This document shows positions 1 to 8,589 of a stretch of DNA of 64,000 nucleotides, one piece after another. The first letter of the stretch is position 1. The number at the start of each line of letters is the position of its first letter. The stretch spans positions 248,001 through 312,000 of the forward strand of contig NZ_KZ679041.1 of NCBI RefSeq assembly GCF_003024195.1. The letters are read 5' to 3'. A program made the position numbers and the translations under genes. Below the pieces are notes generated by a model, which was not told the origin of the DNA, ran no database searches, and was given only the letters and a program-made list of their open reading frames with translations. The DNA comes from Streptomyces dioscori (lineage in GTDB: Bacteria; Actinomycetota; Actinomycetes; Streptomycetales; Streptomycetaceae).

Positions 1-519
1 CCGGGCGATGTTACCTCCGGACGGGATCAACATCAGTTCCAGCGCATGCCGTTCGCTCAACCGCAGGCCCCGCTCGACGGGCACGGTGGACTCGCCGCTC
101 AGGACGGACTCGTCGGCGGCCTGCTGGTCGACGGTGATGTCCGGGCCGGCGTCGGCTGCGCGCAGAGGGTGTTCGCGCAGGATCACGTACGCCGTCATGA
201 CCTTGGTGACACTGGCGATCGGCACCGGCTCACGGGTGCCCCGGGTGCCGAGATCACCCTCGGCGCCGAGGCCTTCGACCAGGATGCTGGTCTGCCCCTG
301 CTCCGGCCAGGAAATTGCCGACGCCGACACCGGAGCACGTCCGTCCTCGCCAGCACCGGACCGTACGAGGGAGATGAGCAACGCCACGATCGTCAGCAGG
401 ACGGCACCGGTGGCGCACGCCGCGAATCCAGGTCCGTACGGACGACGCAGCCAGTTCTTGTGGTGCCGACGGGCAGACAACGGGGCCCGGGGTTCACCGC
501 GCGAGGTCATCGGGGACAC
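1..519 (-). CDS. D-alanyl-D-alanine carboxypeptidase (S11), 3' end cut by window
   Basis: The N-terminal 173 codons of a serine-type penicillin-binding carboxypeptidase of the S11 family, which trims the terminal D-Ala from peptidoglycan stem peptides outside the membrane. A basic N-terminus is followed by one membrane segment (about residues 31-50). The SxxK catalytic motif is seen as IASVTKVM, and the end of the visible part, LMLIPSGGNIA, leads towards the usual S-x-N box. The GTG at 517-519 is preferred because AGGAGG (529-534 on this strand) lies nine bases upstream; the ATG at 508-510 is too far from it. The rest of the gene, with the KTG box, lies outside the window. Confidence 0.85.
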   Translation of the reverse strand, partial: MSPMTSRGEPRAPLSARRHHKNWLRRPYGPGFAACATGAVLLTIVALLISLVRSGAGEDGRAPVSASAISWPEQGQTSILVEGLGAEGDLGTRGTREPVPIASVTKVMTAYVILREHPLRAADAGPDITVDQQAADESVLSGESTVPVERGLRLSERHALELMLIPSGGNIAR

Positions 520-688
520 AGGGACGCACCTCCTGCAGACATCTGCGTGACGTTCACGCAGACCAGCCACTTTGCGCGCGCGGTATGTCCGCAGGGCCGA
601 CGGCCCGGTCTCGGGTGGCACGCAACTATGTGTCCGCTGTGTATCGGCGACCGGGCGGGATGGGGGATCGCGGCGACAGGAGGTGCTG

Positions 689-1924
689 TCAGGACCCGGG
701 CGGAAGACGCAGCTCGGCCACCGCGCCGCCGTCGGGGGCGTTGCGCAGGTCCAGGGACGCGCCGATGACGCGGGCGTGCCCCAGCGCTATGGTCAGGCCG
801 AGGCCGTGCCCGTGGCCGCGTTCGCTGGCACCGGTGCGAAAACGCTGTGGGCCGTTGAGCACCAGCTCCTCGGGGAAACCGGGACCGTGATCACGTACCG
901 ACACCAGTCTGTCCGTCACCTCGACCTCGACGGGGCCCCGGCCGTGCCGATGGGCGTTGATGACCAGATTGGCCACGACACGGTCGAGGTGGCGCGGGTC
1001 CGTGTTCACCGTCGGTTCGCCGCGCGAGGTGAACCGCGCGTCGAGGCCTGTTCGCCGCAACGAGTCGAGCACCACGGCCGCCAGCGGTACCGCACGAGGG
1101 TCGGCCGTCTCCACGCCCGCGTCGAGCCGGGAGATCTCCAGCAATTCCTCGACGAGGCGGCGCAGCACCTCCAGCCGGTCCCTGACCATGTCGGTCGCCT
1201 CGCTCTCGGGCAACAGCTCGCCGGCCACGACTAGCCCCATCAGCGGGGTTCGTAGTTCGTGGGCGACGTCAGCGGTGAACCGCTGCTCGGCACGCAGTCG
1301 TGCGTGCAGACTGTCAGCCATCGAGTCCACGGCGGCGTAGATGGCACCGATCTCGTCGCCCGTCCCGCCCCCTGCCGAGATCCGTGCGGCCAGATCACCG
1401 TCCGCGATCCGCCGGGCGGTCCGTGCGACCCGCCGCAGTCTTCGGTTCGGCAGCTCGGCGGTGAGTGCCGACATCGGTACGATGACGGCCAACGCCATCG
1501 CCGAGTACTGCAACATGTGCCGGTCGAGTGCGCGCCGGGTGAGAAGGTCGGGGGTCATGTCCACGCGCACCGCCAACGGCATGCCCCCGTGGGTCCGTGC
1601 CGCCCACATGGCGGGGTGCACCGGGTCCCCGTCATACCACGTGGCGTCACCCGGCCCGCCGCTCAGACGGCGCAGCAGGTCGTCCGGTATGGCGACCGGA
1701 TCGGTGACGAGGCCGGCGGGGGGTGCCGCGTCCTGCTCGTACCGTTCCATGGAGAAGGACAGAGCGGTCAGTGCCTTGGCTGCGCCATCGTTCATCGAGC
1801 GGGTCAGTGTGCTGTGGTGGACCAGGACAGCGACCGACAGCGCGACGGCGCAGCAGGCCACGGAGACCAGCAGAGCGATCTTCCAGCGCAGCGACCGCCA
1901 GTTGAGGAGTGCGCGCGTACGCAT
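689..1924 (-). CDS. Two-component sensor histidine kinase
   Basis: A 411-residue membrane histidine kinase. Two membrane segments (about 14-36 and 141-158) bracket an extracellular sensor loop. HAMP follows (about 160-212), then the HisKA box with phospho-acceptor His222 in DVAHELRTPL, and a C-terminal ATPase with an N box (NLVINAHRHG), GPGFP and a GLGLTIA glycine box. The ATG at 1922-1924 lies one base after the stop of the response regulator gene, so the two are read as one unit and translationally coupled. It presumably phosphorylates that regulator in response to an envelope signal. The signal is unknown; the nearby penicillin-binding protein gene makes cell-wall stress a reasonable guess only. 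Confidence 0.93.
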   Translation of the reverse strand: MRTRALLNWRSLRWKIALLVSVACCAVALSVAVLVHHSTLTRSMNDGAAKALTALSFSMERYEQDAAPPAGLVTDPVAIPDDLLRRLSGGPGDATWYDGDPVHPAMWAARTHGGMPLAVRVDMTPDLLTRRALDRHMLQYSAMALAVIVPMSALTAELPNRRLRRVARTARRIADGDLAARISAGGGTGDEIGAIYAAVDSMADSLHARLRAEQRFTADVAHELRTPLMGLVVAGELLPESEATDMVRDRLEVLRRLVEELLEISRLDAGVETADPRAVPLAAVVLDSLRRTGLDARFTSRGEPTVNTDPRHLDRVVANLVINAHRHGRGPVEVEVTDRLVSVRDHGPGFPEELVLNGPQRFRTGASERGHGHGLGLTIALGHARVIGASLDLRNAPDGGAVAELRLPPGS

Positions 1925-1925
1925 T

Positions 1926-2660
1926 TCAGTGCCGCCGTAGTTTGTAGCCGAACCCGCGGACCGTCTCGATCCGGTAGGCGCCGATCTTCTTGCGTAGCCG
2001 CTGCACACACAGATCGACCACGCGGGTGTCGCCGTCCCAGCCGTAGTCCCACACCGTGCGCAGCAGGGTCTGCCGATCGAGGACGACACCGGGGTTGGCG
2101 GCGAACTCCAGCAGCAGCCGCAGTTCGGTGGGGGCCAGCGCAACCGGTTCGCCACCCCGGCGCACCTCAAGGCCGGCTGTGTCCAGCGTCAGGTCGCCGA
2201 AGACCAGCCCTGTTTGCGCGCTGTGTGTGCCTTCCGCCGCCGCGTCCGGCACCGCCACCTGGAAGGTGGCACGACGCAGCAGTGAGCGGATGCGGGCCAC
2301 CAGCACGGCGGTGTCGACCGGTTTCACCACGTAGTCGTCGGCCCCAGACTCCAAGCCCGAGACGACGTCCAAGGCGTCGCCACGGGCGGACATCATGAGG
2401 ACGGGGACGGTACTGGTCTCGCGGATCCGCCGGCAGAGCCCGATGCCGTCCAGTTCGGGAAGCATCACATCCAGCAGCAGGACGTCGTTCCCGCCCTCCT
2501 TGAACCTCTCCAGCCCGGTCAGTCCGTCCCCGGCCGCGACAACCCGGTAACCGTAGCGCTCCAGAGCAAGTGTTACTGCCCTGCGAATCACCTCGTCGTC
2601 CTCGACCAGCAGGACTGTGACGGCAGGCGTGATGCCCTCTTCGGCTGTGGGAACGGACAT
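1926..2660 (-). CDS. OmpR/PhoB-family response regulator
   Basis: A 244-residue DNA-binding response regulator. The receiver domain (about 14-125) has the acidic pair in LLVEDDEVIRRA, the phospho-acceptor Asp64 in LLLDVMLPELDG, and the conserved Lys in YVVKPVD. The winged-helix domain (about 150-240) ends in VRGFGYKLRRH. The start at 2658-2660 is chosen because GGAAAG precedes it at good spacing; an upstream in-frame ATG run at about 2699 has no ribosome site. It is followed after one base by its partner kinase. A decayed partial copy of this gene, including its leader, lies at about 32665-32960 on the other strand. Confidence 0.93.
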   Translation of the reverse strand: MSVPTAEEGITPAVTVLLVEDDEVIRRAVTLALERYGYRVVAAGDGLTGLERFKEGGNDVLLLDVMLPELDGIGLCRRIRETSTVPVLMMSARGDALDVVSGLESGADDYVVKPVDTAVLVARIRSLLRRATFQVAVPDAAAEGTHSAQTGLVFGDLTLDTAGLEVRRGGEPVALAPTELRLLLEFAANPGVVLDRQTLLRTVWDYGWDGDTRVVDLCVQRLRKKIGAYRIETVRGFGYKLRRH

Positions 2661-2804
2661 GTCTTTCCATCCGGAAGTCGGTGCAGGCACCATCATCATG
2701 CCGCCGAACGGTGCTCCGGCCCCACTTCGGGTCCCTCGTCCGGGGCACGGACAGGACAGGAGCGCTCGTTCGCCGCGGCTCGATGCCGCTGCCCGCCCCG
2801 TCCG

Positions 2805-3875
2805 TCAGACCGTGGAGCCGACAGGCCCGTGCACCGCCGCCAGGCGAAGGGCCAGGTACTCGGCGTCACCCCCGACCCCGTGCAGTGTGTCGGAGAAGAG
2901 AGTGCGCTGATGCCGCAGCCCCACGAAGGCCAGTCCGGGGTGATCACGGGAGAGACCGCGACGCTGCCGCGGTGTGCCGTCGGCCCTGAGCACACCCATG
3001 GGGCGCAGATGGGCCAGGGCCGGGCGGTAGCCGGTCGCGAGGATGACCGTGTCGACGTCCTCCGTGCTTCCGTCCGGCCACCGCATCTCCGCTCCGTAGG
3101 TCGAGCGGAACATCGCGCGCTGATCGGCACCGCTCATGGCCAAGGCAGCAGGCTCGGCGAACACGGCGGTGACGTCCGAACCGGGGGCGAACAGGGGACC
3201 GACGGGCAGTCGTGCCGCGATCGCCAGACCTTGCCAGACAGGCGAGGCGCCCGACACCGCGCTGCGCGTTGCAAACCGGATGCGGGAGCGGGACGCCAGG
3301 GTGACCCGGGCATACGGGCCCAGTTCGGTGGCGATCTGGACAGCCGAGTTGCCCGCGCCCACCACGACGACTCTCTGACCGGCGAACCGGGCCGGGCCGT
3401 GGTAGTCGGCCGAGTGCATGAGGTGCCCGGTGTAGTGGTCGAGGGCCGGCAGACGGGGAACGCGCGGATTGGAGAAGGCCCCGGTGGCCGAGACCACCGC
3501 GGGGGCGACGAATTCGGCGGTCCGGCCTGCGGCGGTTTGGGCCCGCACCATGTACATCCCGTCCTCGTCCCGTGTCACAGCGGTGACCCGGGTCCCGGTA
3601 TGGATTTCGCAGTCGAGGGACGCGGCGCAGGCACGCAGGTAGTGGGCTGTCTCGTCGCGCGTGGGAAAATGATGGGGATCCCCCGGGAAGGGGAAACCGG
3701 GAAGCCCGTTGAACCGCGCGGGGGTGAACAGCACGAGGCTGTCGTAGTAGTGCGGCCACGAACCGCCGGGATGTTCGGAAGCCTCTAGTACGAGCGGTCG
3801 CAGATCGGCCCTGCGAAGGGCCGCCGCCGCGGCGATGCCGGACTGCCCTGCTCCTATGACGATCACGGACTGCAT
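2805..3875 (-). CDS. FAD/NAD(P)-dependent flavin monooxygenase
   Basis: A 356-residue two-dinucleotide-binding flavoprotein of the flavin-containing/Baeyer-Villiger monooxygenase superfamily (CzcO/YwjB-like). The FAD Rossmann motif GAGQSGIAAAAAL sits at the N-terminus (residues 8-20). The NAD(P) motif VVVVGAGNSAVQIA lies near the middle, and an ATGYRP box near the C-terminus closes the FAD fold. The full BVMO fingerprint (FxGxxxHxxxWP) is not evident, so the substrate and reaction type are open. The ATG at 3873-3875 begins at the Rossmann fold and is preferred; an alternative at 3902 adds nine residues. Neither has a clear ribosome site, so leaderless translation is possible. Confidence 0.85.
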   Translation of the reverse strand: MQSVIVIGAGQSGIAAAAALRRADLRPLVLEASEHPGGSWPHYYDSLVLFTPARFNGLPGFPFPGDPHHFPTRDETAHYLRACAASLDCEIHTGTRVTAVTRDEDGMYMVRAQTAAGRTAEFVAPAVVSATGAFSNPRVPRLPALDHYTGHLMHSADYHGPARFAGQRVVVVGAGNSAVQIATELGPYARVTLASRSRIRFATRSAVSGASPVWQGLAIAARLPVGPLFAPGSDVTAVFAEPAALAMSGADQRAMFRSTYGAEMRWPDGSTEDVDTVILATGYRPALAHLRPMGVLRADGTPRQRRGLSRDHPGLAFVGLRHQRTLFSDTLHGVGGDAEYLALRLAAVHGPVGSTV

Positions 3876-4064
3876 GACGTAAGTATGCGCGACGATCGAC
3901 ATGTGTCGGGTGTTACATGTGCCTGGTGCGAGCTCTTGTGTGGTCCTTCGGAGTGTGTCTTCGAGGGGCAGTGAGGGCATTCGCATGGCCTGACCTGTGG
4001 ATACATCGGACACTGTGGCGTAGGACGTGTCATGGGCAGGCGGTTGGGAACCGACTGCGTCAGG

Positions 4065-4097
4065 TAGTGACAAACGACACGTATATTCCTGTCACTA
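4065..4097. promoter_or_regulatory. Long-spaced dyad TAGTGACA-N17-TGTCACTA
   Basis: Perfect 8-bp inverted arms separated by 17 bases of AT-rich sequence (contains GTATATTCC), unlike the GC-rich surroundings. It lies between the flavin monooxygenase gene (minus strand) and the dehydrogenase relic. It may be a regulator site for the monooxygenase promoter; the target gene is not settled. Confidence 0.35.
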
Positions 4098-4141
4098 GAT
4101 ATGTGTTTGCGCGTGGACCATTGATGCGGGCCCCGGTCAGA

Positions 4142-4338
4142 CGGTGGACGCGGTGATCCTGTGCGCACCGCTGACGGACGAGACACGGGGCGCGTTCGGC
4201 GCCGCAGGACTCGCCCTGTTGAGGGACGGAGCTTCCCTGGTCAACGTCGCACGCGGCGAACTCGTCGATACCGACGCACTGGTACGCGAAGTCGCGTCGT
4301 CCGTCAGCCCGGGACACGTGTCATCGGAAGGCCGATGA
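4142..4338 (+). pseudogene. Relic of D-isomer-specific 2-hydroxyacid dehydrogenase
   Basis: About 50 codons match the NAD-binding core of D-2-hydroxyacid dehydrogenases: VILCAPLTDETRGAFG followed by LLRDGASLVNVARGELVD, the classic LTxxTRG and LVNVARG(E/G)xVD signatures. Nothing upstream encodes the N-terminal catalytic half, and the similarity stops at about 4295 (VREV), followed by an unrelated short tail. It is therefore an isolated gene fragment. Confidence 0.7.
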
Positions 4339-4440
4339 TCGTGAACCTGCTGAGGGTTCCGCCTCGTCTGTACGAATGGGTCCCGAATCGACTGCAGCGC
4401 CCATGGACCGACGGCGGAGTCCGGTCGCCGCCGATCTCGT

Positions 4441-4498
4441 TTGACCGGGACGGTGAGTCGGCCTACGCTCCGAAATAAACGGACTCACGGGTCCGTTT
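4441..4498 (+). promoter_or_regulatory. Promoter and operator of luciferase-like oxidoreductase gene
   Basis: A -35 TTGACC (4441-4446) and -10 TACGCT (4464-4469) are 17 bases apart. A perfect inverted repeat AAACGGAC-N6-GTCCGTTT (4477-4498) lies at the expected transcription start. The layout suggests a TetR-type repressor. The half-site core GGAC-N6-GTCC has the same spacing as the repeated operators further right in the window. Confidence 0.6.
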
Positions 4499-4525
4499 GT
4501 AGAGCGCGGTACGGAGAGTGAGCAC

Positions 4526-5641
4526 ATGCGGAAGACGACGGTGCCTGACAAGGCTTCCACCGACGGTCCGGCGAGCCTGCCGCCCGCGCGGGTGGCGGAC
4601 ATGCGGCCACACGGAACCAGCCCGGCCCCCCTTTCCGTCCTCGACCTCACCGTGGTCGGGGAGCAGGACAGTCCCGCCGAGGCCCTGCGACAGACCGCGG
4701 AAATGGCACAGTTGGCGGAGCGTTGGGGATATCGGCGCTTCTGGGTCTCGGAGCACCACAGCTTTCCGGCGTCGGGCAGTCCAGCGCCCGCGGTCCTCCT
4801 CGCCCACCTCGCCAACGTCACCCGCACGATCCGCCTCGGATCGGGCGGCGTGATGCTCACCAACCATGCGCCCATGGTGGTGGCCGAACAGTTCGGTCTG
4901 CTTGACGCACTGCATCCAGGGCGTCTCGACCTGGGTGTCGGCCGGGCCCCGGGTTCGCTCCCCAGCGTCGCCCAGGCGCTTCGGCGTATCGCCGACGACA
5001 CCAGCACAGAATCGTTCGAGAGCCAGGTGAACGAGGTCAGGAACTTCCTACGCGGCGAGTTCCCCGAAGGCCACCCGTACCGGCGTGATCAGGTCCACGT
5101 GGTGCCAAAGGCGCCCGCTCTCCCCATCTGGCTGCTCGGATCCGGGACTACCGGTGCCGAGGTGGCCGCACGGCTGGGGCTGCCGTTCGCGGCCGCCCAC
5201 CACATCAATCCGGTCCAGACGCCCCGGGCGATCAAGGTGTACCGGGAGAAGTTCCGTCCCTCGGAGATGCTGCAGGCACCTCACGTGATGGTTGCCGCCC
5301 AGGTCGTCTGCGTGCAGGACGAGGCGGAGGCCGTGTCCCTGGCGCGGTCCGGAGGGCTGATGCTCATGCTTGCCGCACAGGGGAAACTTTCGGTGATCCC
5401 CTCTCCGAAAACTGCGGAAAAGTACCCCTACACCGCCGATGAGCAGCAGTTCCTGGACACATGGCTGGAGAGGGTCATCGGCGGCACCCCCGACGCAGTG
5501 CGTGCCGGGCTGACAGAGCTGCAGGCGAGCATGGACGCGGACGAGCTGATGCTCACTTCCCTCATCCACGACCCCACGGCCCGCCGGCTCTCCCACGCGC
5601 TGGTGGCGCAGGAGTTCGGCCTGACCGGCGAACAAGGCTGA
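4526..5641 (+). CDS. LLM-class flavin-dependent oxidoreductase (MsnO8-type)
   Basis: A 371-residue member of the bacterial-luciferase-like flavin-dependent monooxygenases, which use reduced FMN or F420 supplied by a partner. Family marks include LSVLDLTVVGE at the first beta strand, RFWVSEHH, the segment TRTIRLGSGGVML, HAPMVVAEQF and LDLGVGRAPG. The length is typical. The ATG at 4526 has GGAGAG eight to nine bases upstream; a shorter start at 4601 would remove an unconserved 25-residue leader. The gene has its own palindromic operator and is followed 73 bases on by the secreted hydrolase gene on the same strand. The substrate is not predictable from the sequence. Confidence 0.9.
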   Translation: MRKTTVPDKASTDGPASLPPARVADMRPHGTSPAPLSVLDLTVVGEQDSPAEALRQTAEMAQLAERWGYRRFWVSEHHSFPASGSPAPAVLLAHLANVTRTIRLGSGGVMLTNHAPMVVAEQFGLLDALHPGRLDLGVGRAPGSLPSVAQALRRIADDTSTESFESQVNEVRNFLRGEFPEGHPYRRDQVHVVPKAPALPIWLLGSGTTGAEVAARLGLPFAAAHHINPVQTPRAIKVYREKFRPSEMLQAPHVMVAAQVVCVQDEAEAVSLARSGGLMLMLAAQGKLSVIPSPKTAEKYPYTADEQQFLDTWLERVIGGTPDAVRAGLTELQASMDADELMLTSLIHDPTARRLSHALVAQEFGLTGEQG

Positions 5642-5714
5642 AGTCGGCCGTCGCCTCCTTCACGACCACATCGACGTGATGGATCAGAACTGCAGGACCA
5701 ATGTTGGGAAATCG

Positions 5715-6989
5715 ATGATGACACATATGTGTACGCGGTCTGCTGTTGCCCTCGGGGCCCTGCTCCTGCCGGCCGGTGTGACCACGGCGAGCGCGACGGG
5801 TGTGCCGGTAGGCGACGCGACCACCTCCGCATCGACGGCGACGGTTACGGACATCCCCTGGACCGGCACCTGGGCCACTGCGATGGAGAACCGCTCCGAC
5901 GTCTTCGCCGACAAGACGCTCCGTCAGATCGTGCATACGAGCATCGGCGGCAGTGCCGCTCGCATCCAACTGTCGAACCGTTACGGGACCGTGCCCGTGA
6001 CAGTCTCGAACGTGCACATCGCGAAGAGCGTCTCGGGATCGATGGTCGACAATGCGACGGACCGATACGTCACCTTTTCGGGTGCTCACGGGGTGACAAT
6101 CCCCGTCGGCGGTACGGTGGTCAGCGATCCAGCGGCGTTCGACGTTGCAGCGGACTCGGACGTCGCGATCAGCTTCTTCGTGCCGACGCGGACGGGATAC
6201 ACCCAGCACGGCACTGCCCAGCAGACCAACTACTACGCCGACGGGGACCAGAGCGCGAACGCCTCCCTGGAGGGTGCGGCCACATATGGGAGTTACTCAC
6301 TGCTCTCCAACCTGGACGTGCAGGCCCCTGATGCCGACGGTGCGCTCGTCGCCTTCGGTGCCTCGATCACCGACGGACTGAACTCTGGTTTCGGCACGAA
6401 CCACCGCTGGTCCAACCTGCTGTCGGGACGGCTCGGCGAGTCCGGCCGTACTGTCGGTGTACTGAACAAGGGCATCAGCGGGAACAACCTGCTCTCCGAC
6501 GGATCCGGGAGCAAGGGCCTGACCCGATTCAGACCCGATGTACTGGACCAGCCCGGCGTGCGGTGGGTCATCATCTCCGACGACCCGATCAACGATCTCC
6601 TTCGGACGGACGCACCGACGGCCGAGCAGCTCATCGAAGGTCTCGCCGAGCTGGCCGGCCAAGCGCACGACGCCGGGGTGAAGGTGTTCTGCTCGACGTT
6701 GACGCCCTTCCGTGACACGGCCGTCGGGGCGGGGTGGAGCGAGCGGGTGGAGCAGGACCGGCAAGCCATCAACACCTACCTCCGCGGCTCCGCCGGCGGA
6801 TGTGACGCGGTCGTCGACCAGGACGCGGCCCTTCGTGATCCGGCCGATCCCACCAGAATGTCCGCAGCTCTGGACTCGGGCGATCACCTTCACCCCAACG
6901 ACAGCGGTATGCAGGCCATTGCCGACGCTGTACCGCTGGCCGCCCTGGACGATGCGGCGAACGCCACAATCCCGGCTGGTGGCCGGTAA
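5715..6989 (+). CDS. Secreted SGNH/GDSL-family hydrolase
   Basis: A 424-residue exported esterase/lipase-type enzyme. A Sec leader (about residues 5-28, ending TTASA) precedes an N-terminal beta domain and an SGNH catalytic domain. The nucleophile is Ser217 in AFGASITDG, where Ala replaces the usual Asp of the GDSI motif. Block II Gly is in NKGISGNN. Block III reads DDPIND where the family normally has GxND, with the Asn kept. The Asp/His pair is Asp390/His393 in SGDHLHPND. The start is placed at the first of two tandem ATGs following TTGGGA; a GTG at 5676 would add 13 non-leader residues. A strong hairpin follows the stop. Confidence 0.87.
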   Translation: MMTHMCTRSAVALGALLLPAGVTTASATGVPVGDATTSASTATVTDIPWTGTWATAMENRSDVFADKTLRQIVHTSIGGSAARIQLSNRYGTVPVTVSNVHIAKSVSGSMVDNATDRYVTFSGAHGVTIPVGGTVVSDPAAFDVAADSDVAISFFVPTRTGYTQHGTAQQTNYYADGDQSANASLEGAATYGSYSLLSNLDVQAPDADGALVAFGASITDGLNSGFGTNHRWSNLLSGRLGESGRTVGVLNKGISGNNLLSDGSGSKGLTRFRPDVLDQPGVRWVIISDDPINDLLRTDAPTAEQLIEGLAELAGQAHDAGVKVFCSTLTPFRDTAVGAGWSERVEQDRQAINTYLRGSAGGCDAVVDQDAALRDPADPTRMSAALDSGDHLHPNDSGMQAIADAVPLAALDDAANATIPAGGR

Positions 6990-6999
6990 CCAGTGGCCC

Positions 7000-7041
7000 G
7001 CGCGGTGCCTGCCGTCACGAGCGTGACGGCAGGCACCGCGC
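7000..7041. terminator. Perfect hairpin terminator
   Basis: A perfect 19-bp stem (left arm 7000-7018, right arm 7023-7041) with a GAGC loop lies 10 bases after the SGNH hydrolase stop and ahead of the converging DsbA relic. It can serve both strands. Confidence 0.85.
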
Positions 7042-7051
7042 AGGCCACTCT

Positions 7052-7338
7052 TCAGACCGTGACGTCCCGCTCCGCTACGGCACACCCCTGGGGGCCGCAT
7101 CCCTCGTCGTTCTCGGCACCTTCCGCCGGCGTGAGGACCGTGAGGGGGGACCGGCTGTTCCAGGCCTGTTCCAGGGCTTGGGTGAAGGTCGTGGCGGACT
7201 GGGCGCCCGAGACCGCATACCTCCGGTCGAAGACAATGAACGGTACTCCGCTGTTGCCCAGTTGTGCGGCCTCTTCCCTGTCCGCGCGCACTGCGTCCGC
7301 GTAGCGCGTGGGATCGATCCGGTTCTCACGGTCGATGC
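7052..7338 (-). pseudogene. C-terminal relic of DsbA/FrnE-family oxidoreductase
   Basis: This encodes the C-terminal part of a DsbA-like thioredoxin-fold oxidoreductase: RYADAVRADREEAAQLG, then the cis-Pro loop in GNSGVPFIVFDRRYAVSGAQ, and a helix FTQALEQAW. A C-terminal CGPQGCAVAERDV tail follows. The frame closes upstream at about 7350 and no N-terminal CxxC half is present. The fragment is therefore truncated, although the 79-codon stretch from 7291 is still open. Confidence 0.72.
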
Positions 7339-7449
7339 CCGGCCCGGCCGACGGGCGTCATCGCGACTCCTGTCGCGTCCGGCCAGGGGTTCTGCGGGAG
7401 TGGGTCCATATCTCCTGCACCCGACAACGCCGTTCGACCTAAAGAGCGC

Positions 7450-8223
7450 ATGCGTGACGATCCAGACCTCGGAAAGCACCAGTTACTCCCGCCCGTGCCG
7501 TTCGCCTCAGAGCTGACCGGCACACTGGCGAGCATGGTGCCTCTGCACGAGAACGCGCCCGCGACGGCTGCCGGGATCCCTGACCGGCGCGAACGGATCG
7601 CGGCAGCTGACCCCGTGTTCGACGAGCTGCGCGACGGAGGTCGGTTCGACATCCGGGAACTACGGGTGCCCGGGCCGGCCGGAGCACCGGAGGTGGCGCT
7701 AACACGTCCTGCCGACGTCGGGGCGCCGAGCGCGTCGTCATCTCGGGCGGCAGCGCCGGCGGGGGTTCCACCGCCGCACTGGCGTGGTTGGCCCGTAAAC
7801 GCGTGGTCCGCCGATCATCGGCCGGCTGGCCATGTGCCCGATGATCGACGACCGCAACGACAGCCTCTCGGACCGTCAGATGACGGGCCTCGGCGTGTAG
7901 GACCGCCGCGCCAACGACCTGGGCCGGGCGTCCCTGCTTGGATGAGGCACGCGGTGACGCTCAGGTGTCCCTATGCCGCGGCGGCCCGGGCGATGGACCT
8001 CTCCTGTCTGCCGCCCGCCCACATAGATGTCGGCGCGGCGGAGACATATCGTAACTAGAGCGTGCGATACGCGTCACGTCTCTGGCAGGCGGGTGGCGAT
8101 GCGGAGCTGCATGTCTGGGCCGGCGGGTTCAACGGATTCGATCAGCTGGCACCCTGTGCGGACATCGCGGGAGATGCGCGTGGAGTCCGCTTCGGCTGGC
8201 TCCGACGTCTCCGGAACTGCTGA
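7450..8223 (+). pseudogene. Broken alpha/beta hydrolase (carboxylesterase) gene
   Basis: Three frame-shifted blocks of one esterase gene are visible in order. The first is an N-terminus, VPFASELTGTLASMV...IRELRVPGPAG. The second is a middle part around 7830-7925 (LAMCPMIDDRNDSLSD, then a stop in MTGLGV*DRRANDLG). The third is the C-terminus from about 8060 (YASRLWQAGGDAELHVW, GGFNGFDQLAP, ending near 8223). The HGGG and GDSAGG blocks are damaged. It can no longer make a full enzyme. A similar N-terminal stub lies at about 32130-32589 on the minus strand. Confidence 0.72.
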
Positions 8224-8246
8224 GACAGCAAGACCTGGACGGGTCG

Positions 8247-8435
8247 TCAGAGAAATGGGCTGATGAAGGTGATGGCGGTGAGTTGGCGGGCCTTGCGGGT
8301 CTCTTCCTCCGTGCCGTCCTCGGGCTTGTGTGCACGCTGGTCGTTGTTGTTCACCTGGCGCAGCAATGAGGCGATGGGGTCGTCCTTCCGCTGGCCCTGG
8401 CGTTCCTGTTCGCTGGTCCGGTTCCTGAACCGCAT
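8247..8435 (-). CDS. Small 62-residue protein beside a P450 gene
   Basis: Not recognised. A charged, Gln/Arg/Asp/Glu-rich N-terminal 48 residues with no Cys ends in a short hydrophobic tail, LTAITFISPFL. The ATG at 8433-8435 has GGGAGAAG close upstream. A GTCACC-N9-GGTGAC palindrome sits 63 bases before the start, which supports a real, regulated gene. It lies downstream of the P450 gene on the same strand. The leader-plus-hydrophobic-tail layout would fit a ribosomal peptide precursor, but the tail lacks the Trp, Tyr or His usually cross-linked by peptide-modifying P450s. The function is therefore left open. Confidence 0.5.
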   Translation of the reverse strand: MRFRNRTSEQERQGQRKDDPIASLLRQVNNNDQRAHKPEDGTEEETRKARQLTAITFISPFL

Positions 8436-8497
8436 GGCTTCTCCCGGTCGTCGGCTCTGTGCAGGGGTCATCCCTGCACGATGGTCGTGGCTACCAT

Positions 8498-8518
8498 GTC
8501 ACCATCTTAACGGGTGAC
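8498..8518. promoter_or_regulatory. Palindromic operator GTCACC-N9-GGTGAC (site 1 of 3)
   Basis: Perfect 6-bp inverted arms (8498-8503 and 8513-8518) with a 9-base spacer, upstream of the 62-residue gene. The arms and spacing match the sites at 11266-11286 and 22414-22434; the spacer here differs. Confidence 0.5.
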
Positions 8519-8589
8519 GAATGGGTGTGCTGCAGGAGGCGGAGCCGTCCGGTTCGGGTCAGCGTGTGATGTCGACTGGTCCCCAAAGG

